Below are positions 52,348 to 61,706 of a stretch of DNA of 64,000 nucleotides, one piece after another. The stretch covers positions 2,418,001-2,482,000 of the forward strand of contig NZ_CP084528.1 of the NCBI RefSeq assembly GCF_020410745.1. Reading direction: 5' to 3'. The notes beneath the pieces are model-generated. The model did no database searches and was not told where the DNA came from. It saw only the letters and a list, made by a program, of their open reading frames with translations. Position 1 is the stretch's first letter; each line of letters starts with the position of its first letter. The position numbers and the translations under genes were made by a program. Origin of the DNA: Kaistella polysaccharea (GTDB taxonomy: Bacteria; Bacteroidota; Bacteroidia; Flavobacteriales; Weeksellaceae).

Positions 52348-53607
52348 ATGAACAAAGAACTGACTGACACTAAAGATTTCCTACAGAATATAAGCGACTA
52401 TATTCATTTTTTTGTGAAACAAAATGTGCCTGACACCTGGGTTTTGCTTTCCCAAATATTACTGAAATTTGTCTTTTTTATCGCGATAATTTATTTGGTT
52501 GATTTTCTTTTTAAATTGTTAATCAATACGATTTTTAAACTCTTCTTTGATAAGGAAAAATATCCCATTCTAAAATCAATTTATTCCGCAAAAATCACCA
52601 ATTCTATTTCGCATATTAATGCGTTATTATTTGGAAGTTACGCCGTTTTTTCTATCTTTTACAGACACCCGAAAAGTCATATATTTCTCGAACGACTCAT
52701 TGGGTTGTTTATCGTACTTGTCATTGCACAATTGCTGCTTCGAAGCGTAACTGCATTTAGAAATTATTTTATTATAAAAAAAGATTATTATAAAATCATC
52801 GCCTTAAATGCGGTTTCTCAAACCATTAATATTTTCGGAATATTTGTCTGCTCTGTCATCGCGATCAGTGTGCTGTTTGGAATCAGCAGTTCTGCCATTG
52901 TCGGGAGTTTAGGTGCGATCACGGCAGTTTTAGTTTTGGTTTTTCGAGATACAATTCTTGGTTTTGTGACGGGAATCCACGTGGCAACATCGAAGAATCT
53001 GAAAGTTGGCGACTGGATCGGTATTCCAAAATACAATATGGAAGGAACCATAATCGACTTAAACCTTCTGACCACAAAAATTGAGAATTTTGATAAAACG
53101 ATTTCTACAATTCCGACCTATGATTTTTTAACGACTGAAATAAAAAATCTTCAGGTCATGTCCGAAAGCAATACGCGGCGGATTAAAAGATCGATCATTT
53201 TTAATATCAAATCTTTTAAATTTTTAGATGAAGAATTGACGCAGCATCTTTCTAAAATTAATTTAATTAAAGATTACCTTACAGAAATGTCTGCTGAAAT
53301 CAGTAAAGAAAGAAATCCTCTGGAAAATGCGGATCTGATGATTAATGGAAGACAACTAACCAACATCGGACTTTTTAGAGTTTATGCTTTAAATTACCTT
53401 AAAAACAATCCAAATGTTGATCAAACCGGAACATTGATGGTTCGACAATTAGAAAATACGCCCCACGGAATGCCGCTGGAAATCTATTGTTTTACCAATG
53501 ATTCTGCGTGGGAAAGGTACGAAGTAATTATGGCAGATATTTTCGATCATCTTTTGGTCGCCTCCAATGAATTTGATTTGGAGATCATGCAATTCAACAA
53601 AATATAA
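52348..53607 (+). CDS. MscS-family mechanosensitive ion channel (YbdG-like)
   Basis: 419 residues from the ATG at 52348 (MNKELTDTKDFLQ); an in-frame start at 52291 would add residues across the promoter and is rejected. Several N-terminal membrane helices lead to the pore helix and MscS beta domain: SSAIVGSLGAITAVLVLVFRDTILGFVTGIH, then LKVGDWIGIPKYNMEGTIIDLNLLTTKI, and a C-terminal alpha/beta domain. It is a gated channel likely relieving osmotic downshock. A TATTTTTG box (52335-52342) ends five bases before the ATG. pdxJ follows after four bases. Confidence 0.88.
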   Translation: MNKELTDTKDFLQNISDYIHFFVKQNVPDTWVLLSQILLKFVFFIAIIYLVDFLFKLLINTIFKLFFDKEKYPILKSIYSAKITNSISHINALLFGSYAVFSIFYRHPKSHIFLERLIGLFIVLVIAQLLLRSVTAFRNYFIIKKDYYKIIALNAVSQTINIFGIFVCSVIAISVLFGISSSAIVGSLGAITAVLVLVFRDTILGFVTGIHVATSKNLKVGDWIGIPKYNMEGTIIDLNLLTTKIENFDKTISTIPTYDFLTTEIKNLQVMSESNTRRIKRSIIFNIKSFKFLDEELTQHLSKINLIKDYLTEMSAEISKERNPLENADLMINGRQLTNIGLFRVYALNYLKNNPNVDQTGTLMVRQLENTPHGMPLEIYCFTNDSAWERYEVIMADIFDHLLVASNEFDLEIMQFNKI

Positions 53608-53611
53608 AGCA

Positions 53612-54331
53612 ATGACAAAACTTAGTGTAAATATTAATAAAATTGCCACGCTCAGAAATGCACGCGGCGGAGATTTGCCAAGCGTAACAGAAGCTGCTAT
53701 AAAATTGCAGGAGTTCGGAGCGCAAGGAATTACCATTCATCCAAGACCCGATCAGAGGCACATTACGCGTAAAGATGTTTATGATTTAAAACCTTTGGTT
53801 CACACAGAATTTAATATTGAGGGAAATCCACATCGATCTTTTATCGATATGGTTTTAGAAATAAAACCGGAGCAAGTGACTTTGGTGCCAGATGGCGATG
53901 ATGCGATCACTTCTAATGCGGGCTGGGATTGTGAAAAACATTTGGGTTTCCTACAAAACGTAATTTCAGAATTTAAAAATGCAGGCATCAGGACTTCCGT
54001 ATTTTTAGATCCGAATCCTGAAATGGTGAAATTTGCCAGCAAAACCGGAGCTGACCGTATTGAATTATATACAGAATCGTACGCTAAAAACTATTCAGTA
54101 AATAAAGAAGAAGCCATTAAATCCTACGTGGAAACGGCTCTAGAAGCTGAAAAATTAGCTTTGGGAATTAATGCCGGTCACGATTTGAGTTTAGAAAATT
54201 TGAAATATTTCGCAGATCATATTCCGAATCTCTTAGAAGTTTCGATTGGTCATGCTTTGGTTTCAGAAGCGCTTTATATGGGACTTGAAAATACAGTGCA
54301 GGCTTATCTAAAGAGGTTGGCAAAGTGGTAA
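53612..54331 (+). CDS. pdxJ: Pyridoxine 5'-phosphate synthase
   Basis: 239 residues from the ATG at 53612 (MTKLSVNINKIATLRNARGG); earlier in-frame starts lie inside the MscS gene. It is a TIM-barrel enzyme that condenses 3-amino-1-hydroxyacetone phosphate with deoxyxylulose phosphate. Motifs: ITIHPRPDQRHI, EFNIEGNPH, TLVPDGDDAITSNAGWD and NAGHDLSLENL; the C-terminal EVSIGHALVSEALYMGL is standard. It begins four bases after the MscS stop and is probably co-transcribed. Confidence 0.95.
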   Translation: MTKLSVNINKIATLRNARGGDLPSVTEAAIKLQEFGAQGITIHPRPDQRHITRKDVYDLKPLVHTEFNIEGNPHRSFIDMVLEIKPEQVTLVPDGDDAITSNAGWDCEKHLGFLQNVISEFKNAGIRTSVFLDPNPEMVKFASKTGADRIELYTESYAKNYSVNKEEAIKSYVETALEAEKLALGINAGHDLSLENLKYFADHIPNLLEVSIGHALVSEALYMGLENTVQAYLKRLAKW

Positions 54332-54370
54332 TTTACGTTAAATCATCACTTCTAGGCAGTTATTGATTGG

Positions 54371-54400
54371 TTTGCTAAACCAATATTTAGTTTAATTTTG
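54371..54400 (+). promoter_or_regulatory. Promoter of the alpha/beta hydrolase gene
   Basis: TTTG (54371-54374), 18 bases, TAATTTTG (54393-54400): a full consensus, 16 bases before the ATG at 54417. Confidence 0.65.
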
Positions 54401-54416
54401 AACTTTAAATTTGTTA

Positions 54417-55196
54417 ATGGAAATTCTACACTCAAAAATTTATGGACAGGAAAAAACTGGAATTCCACTTTTGGTTTTTCATGGTTTATTTGGTATGCTC
54501 GATAACTGGGGAAGTTTTGGCAAAGAAATGGGCGAGTTTTTCCCCATTCATCTCATTGATTTAAGAAATCACGGCAAAAGTTTTCACTCGCCAGAAATGT
54601 CACATGATGATCTTGCGCACGATATTCTACATTACATGGATTTTCACGGGCTTGAAAAAATTAATCTTTTGGGGCATTCGTTGGGGGGAAAAGCAGTGAT
54701 GCAGTTCGCCGTGAAATATCCGGTAAAAGTGAATAAACTGATCGTTGTAGATATTTCCCCAAAAGCGTATCCGCCTCATCATCAGGGAATCCTGAAGGCG
54801 CTTCAAAGTGTGGATTTTACCACCGCAACATCTAGGCAGAAAGTTGAAGAAGTTCTTTGCGAATATATTCCAGAAAAATCGGTCGTTCTTTTCCTAACTA
54901 AAAATCTCTACTGGACGGATGATAAAAAACTCAATTGGCGTTTTAATTTAAAAACGTTAGCTGAAAAGTATGAGGAGTTTGTCTCGAATGCAATAAAATT
55001 TGGAGTTTTTAGCGGTGAAACTTTATTTATCTCAGGCGAAAAATCCAATTATATTTTGCCACAGGATGAGTTTCAAATAAAGCAGCAATTTCCCAATTCT
55101 TCTGTAGTGACTATAAAAAATGCCAGTCATTGGGTTCAGGCAGATAATCCGACAGACTTTAATGAAGTTGTTAAAGATTTTCTCGCCGAAAAATAA
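54417..55196 (+). CDS. Alpha/beta hydrolase (YbfF-like esterase)
   Basis: 259 residues from the ATG at 54417, six bases inside a TTG-started frame. VFHGLFGMLDNW is the oxyanion-hole region, LIDLRNHGKSFH the strand-4 motif, NLLGHSLGGKAVMQFA the nucleophile elbow with the catalytic Ser (about 94), and NASHWVQADNP holds the catalytic His. The pattern fits YbfF-type esterases of unknown natural substrate. A strong promoter lies upstream. Confidence 0.85.
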   Translation: MEILHSKIYGQEKTGIPLLVFHGLFGMLDNWGSFGKEMGEFFPIHLIDLRNHGKSFHSPEMSHDDLAHDILHYMDFHGLEKINLLGHSLGGKAVMQFAVKYPVKVNKLIVVDISPKAYPPHHQGILKALQSVDFTTATSRQKVEEVLCEYIPEKSVVLFLTKNLYWTDDKKLNWRFNLKTLAEKYEEFVSNAIKFGVFSGETLFISGEKSNYILPQDEFQIKQQFPNSSVVTIKNASHWVQADNPTDFNEVVKDFLAEK

Positions 55197-55248
55197 TTAA
55201 AATTAATACGATTATAAGTTACTTATCTAAATTCTACCCTTAATTACT

Positions 55249-56256
55249 ATGGTTTTAGTTACTGGCGCTACTGGAATTCTCGGCCGTGTTATCGTTTTAG
55301 ATTTACTGAAACGTGGAAGAAGCGTGCGTGCGACGAAAAGACCTTCAAGTAATTTAAAAGAAGTTGAAAATTCCTACCGATTTTACACCGATGATGCTCA
55401 AGAATGGTTTCATAAAATTGAATGGATGGATGTCGATTTTGAAGATTCTAATTCTTTGGCAACGGCACTCATTAATATTTCAGAAGTTTATCACTGTGCC
55501 GCAAAAGTAAGTTTTCACCCGAATGACCGCCGCGCGATGTATCATACCAATATTGCCGGAACACGAAATCTTCTATTTGCACTTGAAAATTCTGGGGTGA
55601 AGAAGTTTTGCTTTGTTAGTTCCACCGCAGTTTTGGATGGTTTTAATGAAAAGGGCGAAGTTACAGAAGATTCCAACTACAACCCGAAATCCAATCATTC
55701 ACCTTACGCGCGGTCCAAACACTTTTCAGAGATGGAAGTTTGGCGCGCATCTGCGGAAGGTTTGAATACGGTAATAATTAATCCAGGCGTGATTATAGGC
55801 AGTGGGAATTGGAATTCCAGCAGCGGCGAGATGTTCGATTCTTTTGTGAAATATCCTTACGCGATGGGTGGCAGTTCGGCGTATGTAGATGTTCGTGATG
55901 TTTCTAAAATTGCAGTGACCCTGATGGAGAATAATGATTTTGGGGAAAGATATATTGTAATTTCTGCAACCGAACGACTTCTTAAAGTTTCGAATTTTGT
56001 ACGTAAAAGACTGGGCAAACGAAAAGCGCAACTCTTACCGGAATTCATTCTGAAGATTGGATATTTTCTTAACATATTTTTGGGCTGGCTTTTCCCAAAA
56101 CTGCGCATGCTGAATAAAGTAAATTTAGAAACCGTAACTTCCCATCACCTCGTTTCCAATGAAAAAATACGGGAGAAACTGGATTATGAATTTATTTCTG
56201 TTTTCGACAGTCTAGATTTCCACTTGAATAATTACATATCAGATCATCAACCATAA
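55249..56256 (+). CDS. NAD-dependent epimerase/dehydratase family protein
   Basis: 335 residues, extended short-chain dehydrogenase fold: VLVTGATGILGRVIVLDLLKRG (NAD-binding glycines), VYHCAAKVSF, FVSSTAVLDG and the catalytic SPYARSKHFSEME (YxxxK). The C-terminal region carries hydrophobic residues (FILKIGYFLNIFLGWLFP). Substrate unknown. Its stop overlaps the ATG of the acyl-CoA ligase gene (TAATG), implying coupled translation and perhaps a shared lipid-related role. Confidence 0.85.
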   Translation: MVLVTGATGILGRVIVLDLLKRGRSVRATKRPSSNLKEVENSYRFYTDDAQEWFHKIEWMDVDFEDSNSLATALINISEVYHCAAKVSFHPNDRRAMYHTNIAGTRNLLFALENSGVKKFCFVSSTAVLDGFNEKGEVTEDSNYNPKSNHSPYARSKHFSEMEVWRASAEGLNTVIINPGVIIGSGNWNSSSGEMFDSFVKYPYAMGGSSAYVDVRDVSKIAVTLMENNDFGERYIVISATERLLKVSNFVRKRLGKRKAQLLPEFILKIGYFLNIFLGWLFPKLRMLNKVNLETVTSHHLVSNEKIREKLDYEFISVFDSLDFHLNNYISDHQP

Positions 56257-58019
56257 TGAACATTGCAGAATTTTTAAATGTCAATACTGAAAAATTTCCT
56301 TCAAAACCCGCTATTGGTTTCAAAAAGAAGGAAAAATGGATAGAAATCACCTGGTCGGATTTTCGGCGTTTGGTTTTTAAAACAGCAAATGCATTGCGGG
56401 AAGCCGGAATTAGCGATGGCGATCGCGTCGCAATTTATTCCGATAATTCTGCGGAATGGATTGTTTTTGATCTTGCAATCTTATCAATAGGTGCGATTAC
56501 AGTTCCGATTTATTCTACCAACAATAAAGAGCAGGCAGAATATATTTTGGAGGAATCAGAATGTAAAATCATTCTGGTAGGTAATCAGGAACAGTATGAT
56601 GCAGCATTTGAAATCCTAAATAAATCTCACCTTCTTCACCAAATTATTGTGGCAAAAAAAGCCATTTGGATCAAGAAAGAGGCGAGTCAGTATATGGAAG
56701 ATTTCATTAAAAATACGGATGATAATTTAGATATTTCGCCGAAAGAAGATGGGGATTTAGCGACAATTATTTATACTTCTGGCACAACAGGTGTTCCAAA
56801 AGGCGTAATGTTGACACACGGAAATTTCCATCAGTCAGTTGAAGCACACTTCGATTTTTTTAAATTTAAAAATTTCGAGAATGAAACTTCACTCGCATTT
56901 TTACCGCTTACTCATATTTTCGAAAGAAGCTGGACTTTATTGGCTTTATCAGGTGGTGCAAAAGTATATTTCCTGGAAAATACAAAACTCATCGCAAGTG
57001 CATTAGCGGAAATAAAACCCACCATTATGTGCGCTGTGCCGAGGTTTTATCAAAAGATTTATGCCAGCGTTCATGAAATGGCAAACACCAGTTCACCTAC
57101 GAAGAAGAAGATTTTCACCTGGGCACTCGACACGGGAACTGAAGTTGCAGAACTGCGAAGATTGAATAAAGAAATTCCTTTTTCTTTACAGATTAAAAAT
57201 TCCCTTGCCGGCATGTTGGTTTTTAATAAGATCAAAAATAAGATGGGCGGAAAACTTTGGTTTATGCCATGTGGTGGTGCATCCGTCTCGGCTGAAGTTA
57301 CCAGATTTTTCGAAGCGATGGGCATTCATATCACTGTCGGTTACGGCCTTACCGAAACTACGGCGACTTTAACCGCTTTCCCTTTTCACCATTTTGAACA
57401 TGGTTCTGCAGGTGTTCCGTTTGGAGGTACCCAAATTAAAATTGGAGAAAATGATGAAATATTAGCCAAAGGAAGAGGAATTATGAAAGGCTATTATAAA
57501 AAACCAAATGAAACTGCGGAAGTTTTTACCGAAGATGGCTGGTTCCGAACCGGTGACGCAGGTAAATTTGATCCAGCTGGTAATTTAATTATTACAGACA
57601 GAATTAAAGATTTAATGAAAACATCAAATGGGAAATATGTGGCCCCACAACCCATTGAAAATCTTCTTTCTAACAATAATTACATCAACCAAGCCATGCT
57701 TATTGCAGAAGGGAAACCTTATGTCACGGCCATGATTATTCCAAACTTTGAAGCTTTGCAGGATCAACTTTCGAAAATGAATATTCCATTTACAACCTGG
57801 AAAGAAGTCGTAAATATGGACAAGATTAAAGAATTTTATCGGCTTAAAATTGATGAAATTCAGCAAAATCTTTCAGGATTTGAAAAAGTTAAGAAATTCG
57901 TTTTAATGCCGTCGGAATTTGAAATTAATAGTGGTGAGATTACGCCAACACTGAAAGTAAAAAGAAACGTAGTGATGCAGAAATATGCAGATTTGGTCGA
58001 AAAAATGTACACTTCTTAA
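56256..58019 (+). CDS. Long-chain fatty acid--CoA ligase (AMP-binding)
   Basis: 587 residues. The adenylate-forming motif TIIYTSGTTGVPKGVMLTH (about 168-186) is intact, followed by TVGYGLTETTATLTAF, GWFRTGDAGKF and DRIKDLMKTSNGKYVAPQPIE (linker and fatty-acid motif). It activates fatty acids to acyl-CoA, as in FadD15-type ligases. It is coupled with the epimerase-like gene and is followed 39 bases later by the mevalonate decarboxylase gene. Confidence 0.92.
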   Translation: MNIAEFLNVNTEKFPSKPAIGFKKKEKWIEITWSDFRRLVFKTANALREAGISDGDRVAIYSDNSAEWIVFDLAILSIGAITVPIYSTNNKEQAEYILEESECKIILVGNQEQYDAAFEILNKSHLLHQIIVAKKAIWIKKEASQYMEDFIKNTDDNLDISPKEDGDLATIIYTSGTTGVPKGVMLTHGNFHQSVEAHFDFFKFKNFENETSLAFLPLTHIFERSWTLLALSGGAKVYFLENTKLIASALAEIKPTIMCAVPRFYQKIYASVHEMANTSSPTKKKIFTWALDTGTEVAELRRLNKEIPFSLQIKNSLAGMLVFNKIKNKMGGKLWFMPCGGASVSAEVTRFFEAMGIHITVGYGLTETTATLTAFPFHHFEHGSAGVPFGGTQIKIGENDEILAKGRGIMKGYYKKPNETAEVFTEDGWFRTGDAGKFDPAGNLIITDRIKDLMKTSNGKYVAPQPIENLLSNNNYINQAMLIAEGKPYVTAMIIPNFEALQDQLSKMNIPFTTWKEVVNMDKIKEFYRLKIDEIQQNLSGFEKVKKFVLMPSEFEINSGEITPTLKVKRNVVMQKYADLVEKMYTS

Positions 58020-58058
58020 GTATATTTATTATTTTTTTTAAAGCAAACATCGATAAGA

Positions 58059-59111
58059 ATGAGTGAATTCTCTGGAAATAAATCCTTCAAAATTAGTAAC
58101 CAAAAGGTTACTGAAAGTTGTCCTTCTAATATTGCCTTAATAAAATATTGGGGTAAATATGAAAATCAAATCCCTGCCAATCCCAGTATAAGTTATACTT
58201 TGGATATGTGCAAGACGAATACCCAAATGGAGTTTTTACCAGATGAAAAATTCTCAGTACAGACATTTCTATCCGGAAAAGAAGAACCGAAGTTCGCAGA
58301 AAAAATTGAAAAATATTTTAAGAATATTCAAGAATACTTGCCTTGGATTTTGAACGGTAAATATATTATTAAAACAGAAAACACTTTTCCTCATAGTTCT
58401 GGAATTGCAAGTTCAGCCTCGGGATTTGGCGCAATTGCGAAGTGTCTGATGAGGTTAGACGATACTTTTACGGGTTGTAATAATGAAGATTTTGCCTTGA
58501 AAAAAGCCAGTTTTTTAGCACGTTTAGGAAGTGGTAGCGCGTGTAGAAGTATATATGACGGACTTGTCGTTTGGGGCGAAACAGAAGAAGTTACAGGCAG
58601 TTCTGATTTTTTTGCCGTAAAATATCCGAATGATGATGTTGATGAGATTTTTCGCAGTTTTAACGACTGGGTTTTGCTTATTCACGAAGGTGAGAAATCG
58701 GTGAGTTCCACGGTAGGACATGGATTGATGAATACAAATCCGTACGCAGAACGCCGTTTTCAGGAAGCCCATGAAAATTTTTCAAAGATTAAAACGATCC
58801 TGCGAAATGGTGATCTGAAAAGTTTTATTAAGCTTGTAGAACATGAAGCCCTTACGCTTCACGCTATGATGATGATCAGCGATCCTGCATTTATTTTAAT
58901 GAAAACCGGTACATTAGCAGTAATCAATAAGATTTGGGACTTTCGAAAAGAAACAGATTTGCCGCTCTTCTTCACCCTAGATGCCGGCGCAAATGTGCAT
59001 CTGCTTTTCCCTGCTAATGAAAATGAGGATTTAATTCAGGAATTCATCATCAAAGAACTCTTACAACATACCCAAAATAACGGAGTTGTAAAAGACGTAA
59101 TGAAATTTTAA
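58059..59111 (+). CDS. mvaD: Diphosphomevalonate decarboxylase
   Basis: 350 residues of the GHMP kinase superfamily. SCPSNIALIKYWGKYENQIPA near the N-terminus is the MVD signature, NTFPHSSGIASSASGFGAIA the ATP-binding loop, and FFTLDAGANVHLLFP the C-terminal region. It forms isopentenyl diphosphate from mevalonate diphosphate, as expected in flavobacteria that use the mevalonate route. Other pathway genes are not in the window. Confidence 0.92.
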   Translation: MSEFSGNKSFKISNQKVTESCPSNIALIKYWGKYENQIPANPSISYTLDMCKTNTQMEFLPDEKFSVQTFLSGKEEPKFAEKIEKYFKNIQEYLPWILNGKYIIKTENTFPHSSGIASSASGFGAIAKCLMRLDDTFTGCNNEDFALKKASFLARLGSGSACRSIYDGLVVWGETEEVTGSSDFFAVKYPNDDVDEIFRSFNDWVLLIHEGEKSVSSTVGHGLMNTNPYAERRFQEAHENFSKIKTILRNGDLKSFIKLVEHEALTLHAMMMISDPAFILMKTGTLAVINKIWDFRKETDLPLFFTLDAGANVHLLFPANENEDLIQEFIIKELLQHTQNNGVVKDVMKF

Positions 59112-59119
59112 AAAGAAAA

Positions 59120-59314
59120 CTATTTTTTAACCGATAGGCGGCTCATCATGTGAAGTACATAAATCACAATGATACCAAGAACTGCTGCAGAAATGGAGAG
59201 GATGAATTTTGAATTTTCCTCATGCCAAAAACCCAGATTCCATTCCATACTATAAAGGTTGAATCCGATAAAAATTACAAAAAGAGCTAAGAAGATTTTA
59301 TAAAAGAGTTGCAT
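59120..59314 (-). CDS. Small two-helix membrane protein
   Basis: 64 residues with two membrane helices (about 5-22 and 36-55) and a short basic tail (SRLSVKK). No family recognised. It starts nine bases after the MarC gene's stop codon on the same strand and probably shares its transcript. Confidence 0.6.
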   Translation of the reverse strand: MQLFYKIFLALFVIFIGFNLYSMEWNLGFWHEENSKFILSISAAVLGIIVIYVLHMMSRLSVKK

Positions 59315-59323
59315 TTTTCTTGA

Positions 59324-59920
59324 TTAAAATTTAACGTAAGTTGAAAAGAGTTGTGCGAAATTAGCGGTAAATAATTTAATGGAAATCGCCAATAAAATAA
59401 TTCCGAAAACCTTTTGTAAAACCTGAAGCGTTCCGTCGCCCAATTTGTTTTCCAGCCAGTTCGCTGATTTCAGCACCAAATATACGAAAATTGTATTGAG
59501 AATAATCCCCGCAATAATGTTGATATCATGATATTCTGCTCTCAAAGAAAGTGTTGTTGTTAATGTTCCTGCGCCAGCAATAAGTGGAAATGCAATGGGC
59601 ACGATGGAAGCGGATTTAGATTCGGTATTTTTCTGAATTTCAATACCTAATATCATCTCTATTGCGATGATAAAAATTACAAATGCTCCTGCAATGGCAA
59701 ATGAATTAACATCTACACCAATTAGTTTCAAAATATTATTACCAATAAATAGAAATGAAATCATTAAAATCCCTGCTACAATCGTTGCGCGTTCTGCTTC
59801 AATTTTTCCAAATTTCTTTTTCAAGCCAACAATAATTGGGACCGATCCAACGATATCAATAACTGCGAAAAGAATCATGGTTGCAGTAAGGGTCTCTTTT
59901 AGGGAGAAAAATTCTAGCAT
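59324..59920 (-). CDS. MarC family integral membrane protein
   Basis: 198 residues with about six membrane segments and the MarC/UPF0056 pattern: ATMILFAVIDIVGSVPIIVGL, AFVIFIIAIEMILGI, PIAFPLIAGAGTLTTTLSL and the closing LQVLQKVFGIILLAISIKLF. MarC was once linked to multiple antibiotic resistance, but that link was not supported and the function is unknown. It lies between the small membrane gene and batD. Confidence 0.88.
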   Translation of the reverse strand: MLEFFSLKETLTATMILFAVIDIVGSVPIIVGLKKKFGKIEAERATIVAGILMISFLFIGNNILKLIGVDVNSFAIAGAFVIFIIAIEMILGIEIQKNTESKSASIVPIAFPLIAGAGTLTTTLSLRAEYHDINIIAGIILNTIFVYLVLKSANWLENKLGDGTLQVLQKVFGIILLAISIKLFTANFAQLFSTYVKF

Positions 59921-59963
59921 TTTCTGGATTTATTAATTTCGCAAAAATATAAAAAATAAATGA

Positions 59964-61706
59964 TTATTTGTTAATTTCCGAATAGATTGTTTTAATCGCT
60001 TCAAACAGGTCATTTATTTCCTCTTCAGAATGGATCGGGGAGAATTTCTCCATCTGAATACGTTCCCCAAGAATTCTATATTTTTCGGTTAAATGCTGGC
60101 CTTTTGCAGATTCCAGTTTTCTTTTAAATGTTTTTTCATCCTCCGCGTCGTAGCGTAATTTTGTTTCCTTGTTCAATTCGTCATAGGCAGAGAAAAACTT
60201 TGAAAAATCATTTTGGTCTTTCAGGATTTTTAAATATTCAATGTTTTCTTCAAAGTGATTCACCATGTTTTTCCTTACGAGTTCTTCGGTATCAGCTATT
60301 GATGTGGATACAAGTGGCAACGGCACCGTCAATTTTTTCTGCTTTTTCTTTTCCTTTTTGCGGAGAACGAGGAAAAATAATGCCGCAAAAGTGCTGAGTA
60401 AGGCTAAATTTCCAAAAACAACTTTCCAATTGATGGTATCTCTTTCTTTTACTTTCAAATGTTGCGTTTGTAGAACGGGCGTGTTTACAGTTTCAAGAAC
60501 GGTGTTTGTATAATCATTAACTCTTTCTAAAGTCGACTTTGCTTCTGCAATCTGTTCTGGTGTTTTAATATCTAATCGGAGTTCTTGCGCGCCTAAATCC
60601 GTATATTTTTTTAAAGTTGGATCAAAAAACGAAAAGTCTTCAAATTTTAAGGAAATTAGCCCTGCTTTTTTAGGAACCACAACGTATTCTGCAATGACAG
60701 CGCCAGTAAGTCCGCTTTCCTTTGCGGAGGATTGCGTAGTTAATTTTGGTTCGTAAAAAATGTAATCTGTAGATTTTGAAAGTTCTGGAAGCACAAGTGA
60801 TTCAATATTTCCTTTGCCAGAAACCTTTAATACAATGTTTAAAGGTTTGTCGATTTCGAAAATTTCACCTTCATTTTTGTTACTTAATTCTATTGCGAAT
60901 CTGCCAACTGCATTTTTGAAATGGTGGGGCATTCCACTCGGCAGTTTTTTTACATTGAGTTTTACAGCGTTTGAAGAAATTTTGAGCGGTGTCGATTTCG
61001 GAGAAAAAGAGGCTGAAATAGGATCAATTTCTATCGAACCAGATTCCTTTGGAAAAATCATAAATGTTCCAATAACCTGCGAAGCTATTCCCTGACGTGA
61101 TTCGATCTCAGATTTCGTGTGAGAAACCTGCTTCACATTCATGTTTTTCTGTGGTGCAACTTGTACATTTCCAACTTTTCTGAAGTTGTTATAGTTGCGG
61201 CTGTATGCACGTAAAATTGCTTTTACAGGTTGATTTTTATAAACTTCTTTATCCTGCACTTCTAAATTAAGGTAAAGATCATTGGTATCTGCATTATCTG
61301 CCACGGAGCTATTACGGTCAGCATCTTTAACGATTACGTCAAAAGGTTCCGTTTTGTAAATTTTGCCGTTAACGGTGACGAGGACAGAGCCAATCTTCAC
61401 CTTTCCCGCTTGCTTTGGCGCAAGAACCCACTGATAGACCAGTTGGTCGATAACATTTCCTTTCTGACGGTCAACTTCAATGATGTTACGCTCCGATGCG
61501 GATCCAATCATATCAAATTTAGATAAATCAGGTGCCTGAAGCGGAGTTTCCTGTTCCATATTTTCTCCGCTGATTTCCAAAAGGACAGTCAATTTAAAGC
61601 GCTGGTTCACTTTCAAATCTTTAACTTCAGAAATCGCCAGTTTAACCTGACCGTAACCAAGCACTGTTAGAAGAAGAAATAATATGTGGGGAATTTTATG
61701 TTGCAT
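59964..61706 (-). CDS. batD: BatD family protein (oxygen tolerance)
   Basis: 580 residues. A signal peptide (about 1-19, ending GYGQ) is followed by a long beta-rich periplasmic region (about 20-430), with EISGENMEQ and DLYLNLEVQDKEVYKNQPVKA of the BatD family, then a membrane helix (about 435-455) and a basic cytoplasmic tail of about 125 residues (RKKEKKKQKK). BatD is found with the VWA proteins BatA and BatB in Bacteroidetes, where the operon aids aerotolerance in Bacteroides fragilis. It overlaps batC by one base (TAATG). Confidence 0.85.
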   Translation of the reverse strand: MQHKIPHILFLLLTVLGYGQVKLAISEVKDLKVNQRFKLTVLLEISGENMEQETPLQAPDLSKFDMIGSASERNIIEVDRQKGNVIDQLVYQWVLAPKQAGKVKIGSVLVTVNGKIYKTEPFDVIVKDADRNSSVADNADTNDLYLNLEVQDKEVYKNQPVKAILRAYSRNYNNFRKVGNVQVAPQKNMNVKQVSHTKSEIESRQGIASQVIGTFMIFPKESGSIEIDPISASFSPKSTPLKISSNAVKLNVKKLPSGMPHHFKNAVGRFAIELSNKNEGEIFEIDKPLNIVLKVSGKGNIESLVLPELSKSTDYIFYEPKLTTQSSAKESGLTGAVIAEYVVVPKKAGLISLKFEDFSFFDPTLKKYTDLGAQELRLDIKTPEQIAEAKSTLERVNDYTNTVLETVNTPVLQTQHLKVKERDTINWKVVFGNLALLSTFAALFFLVLRKKEKKKQKKLTVPLPLVSTSIADTEELVRKNMVNHFEENIEYLKILKDQNDFSKFFSAYDELNKETKLRYDAEDEKTFKRKLESAKGQHLTEKYRILGERIQMEKFSPIHSEEEINDLFEAIKTIYSEINK

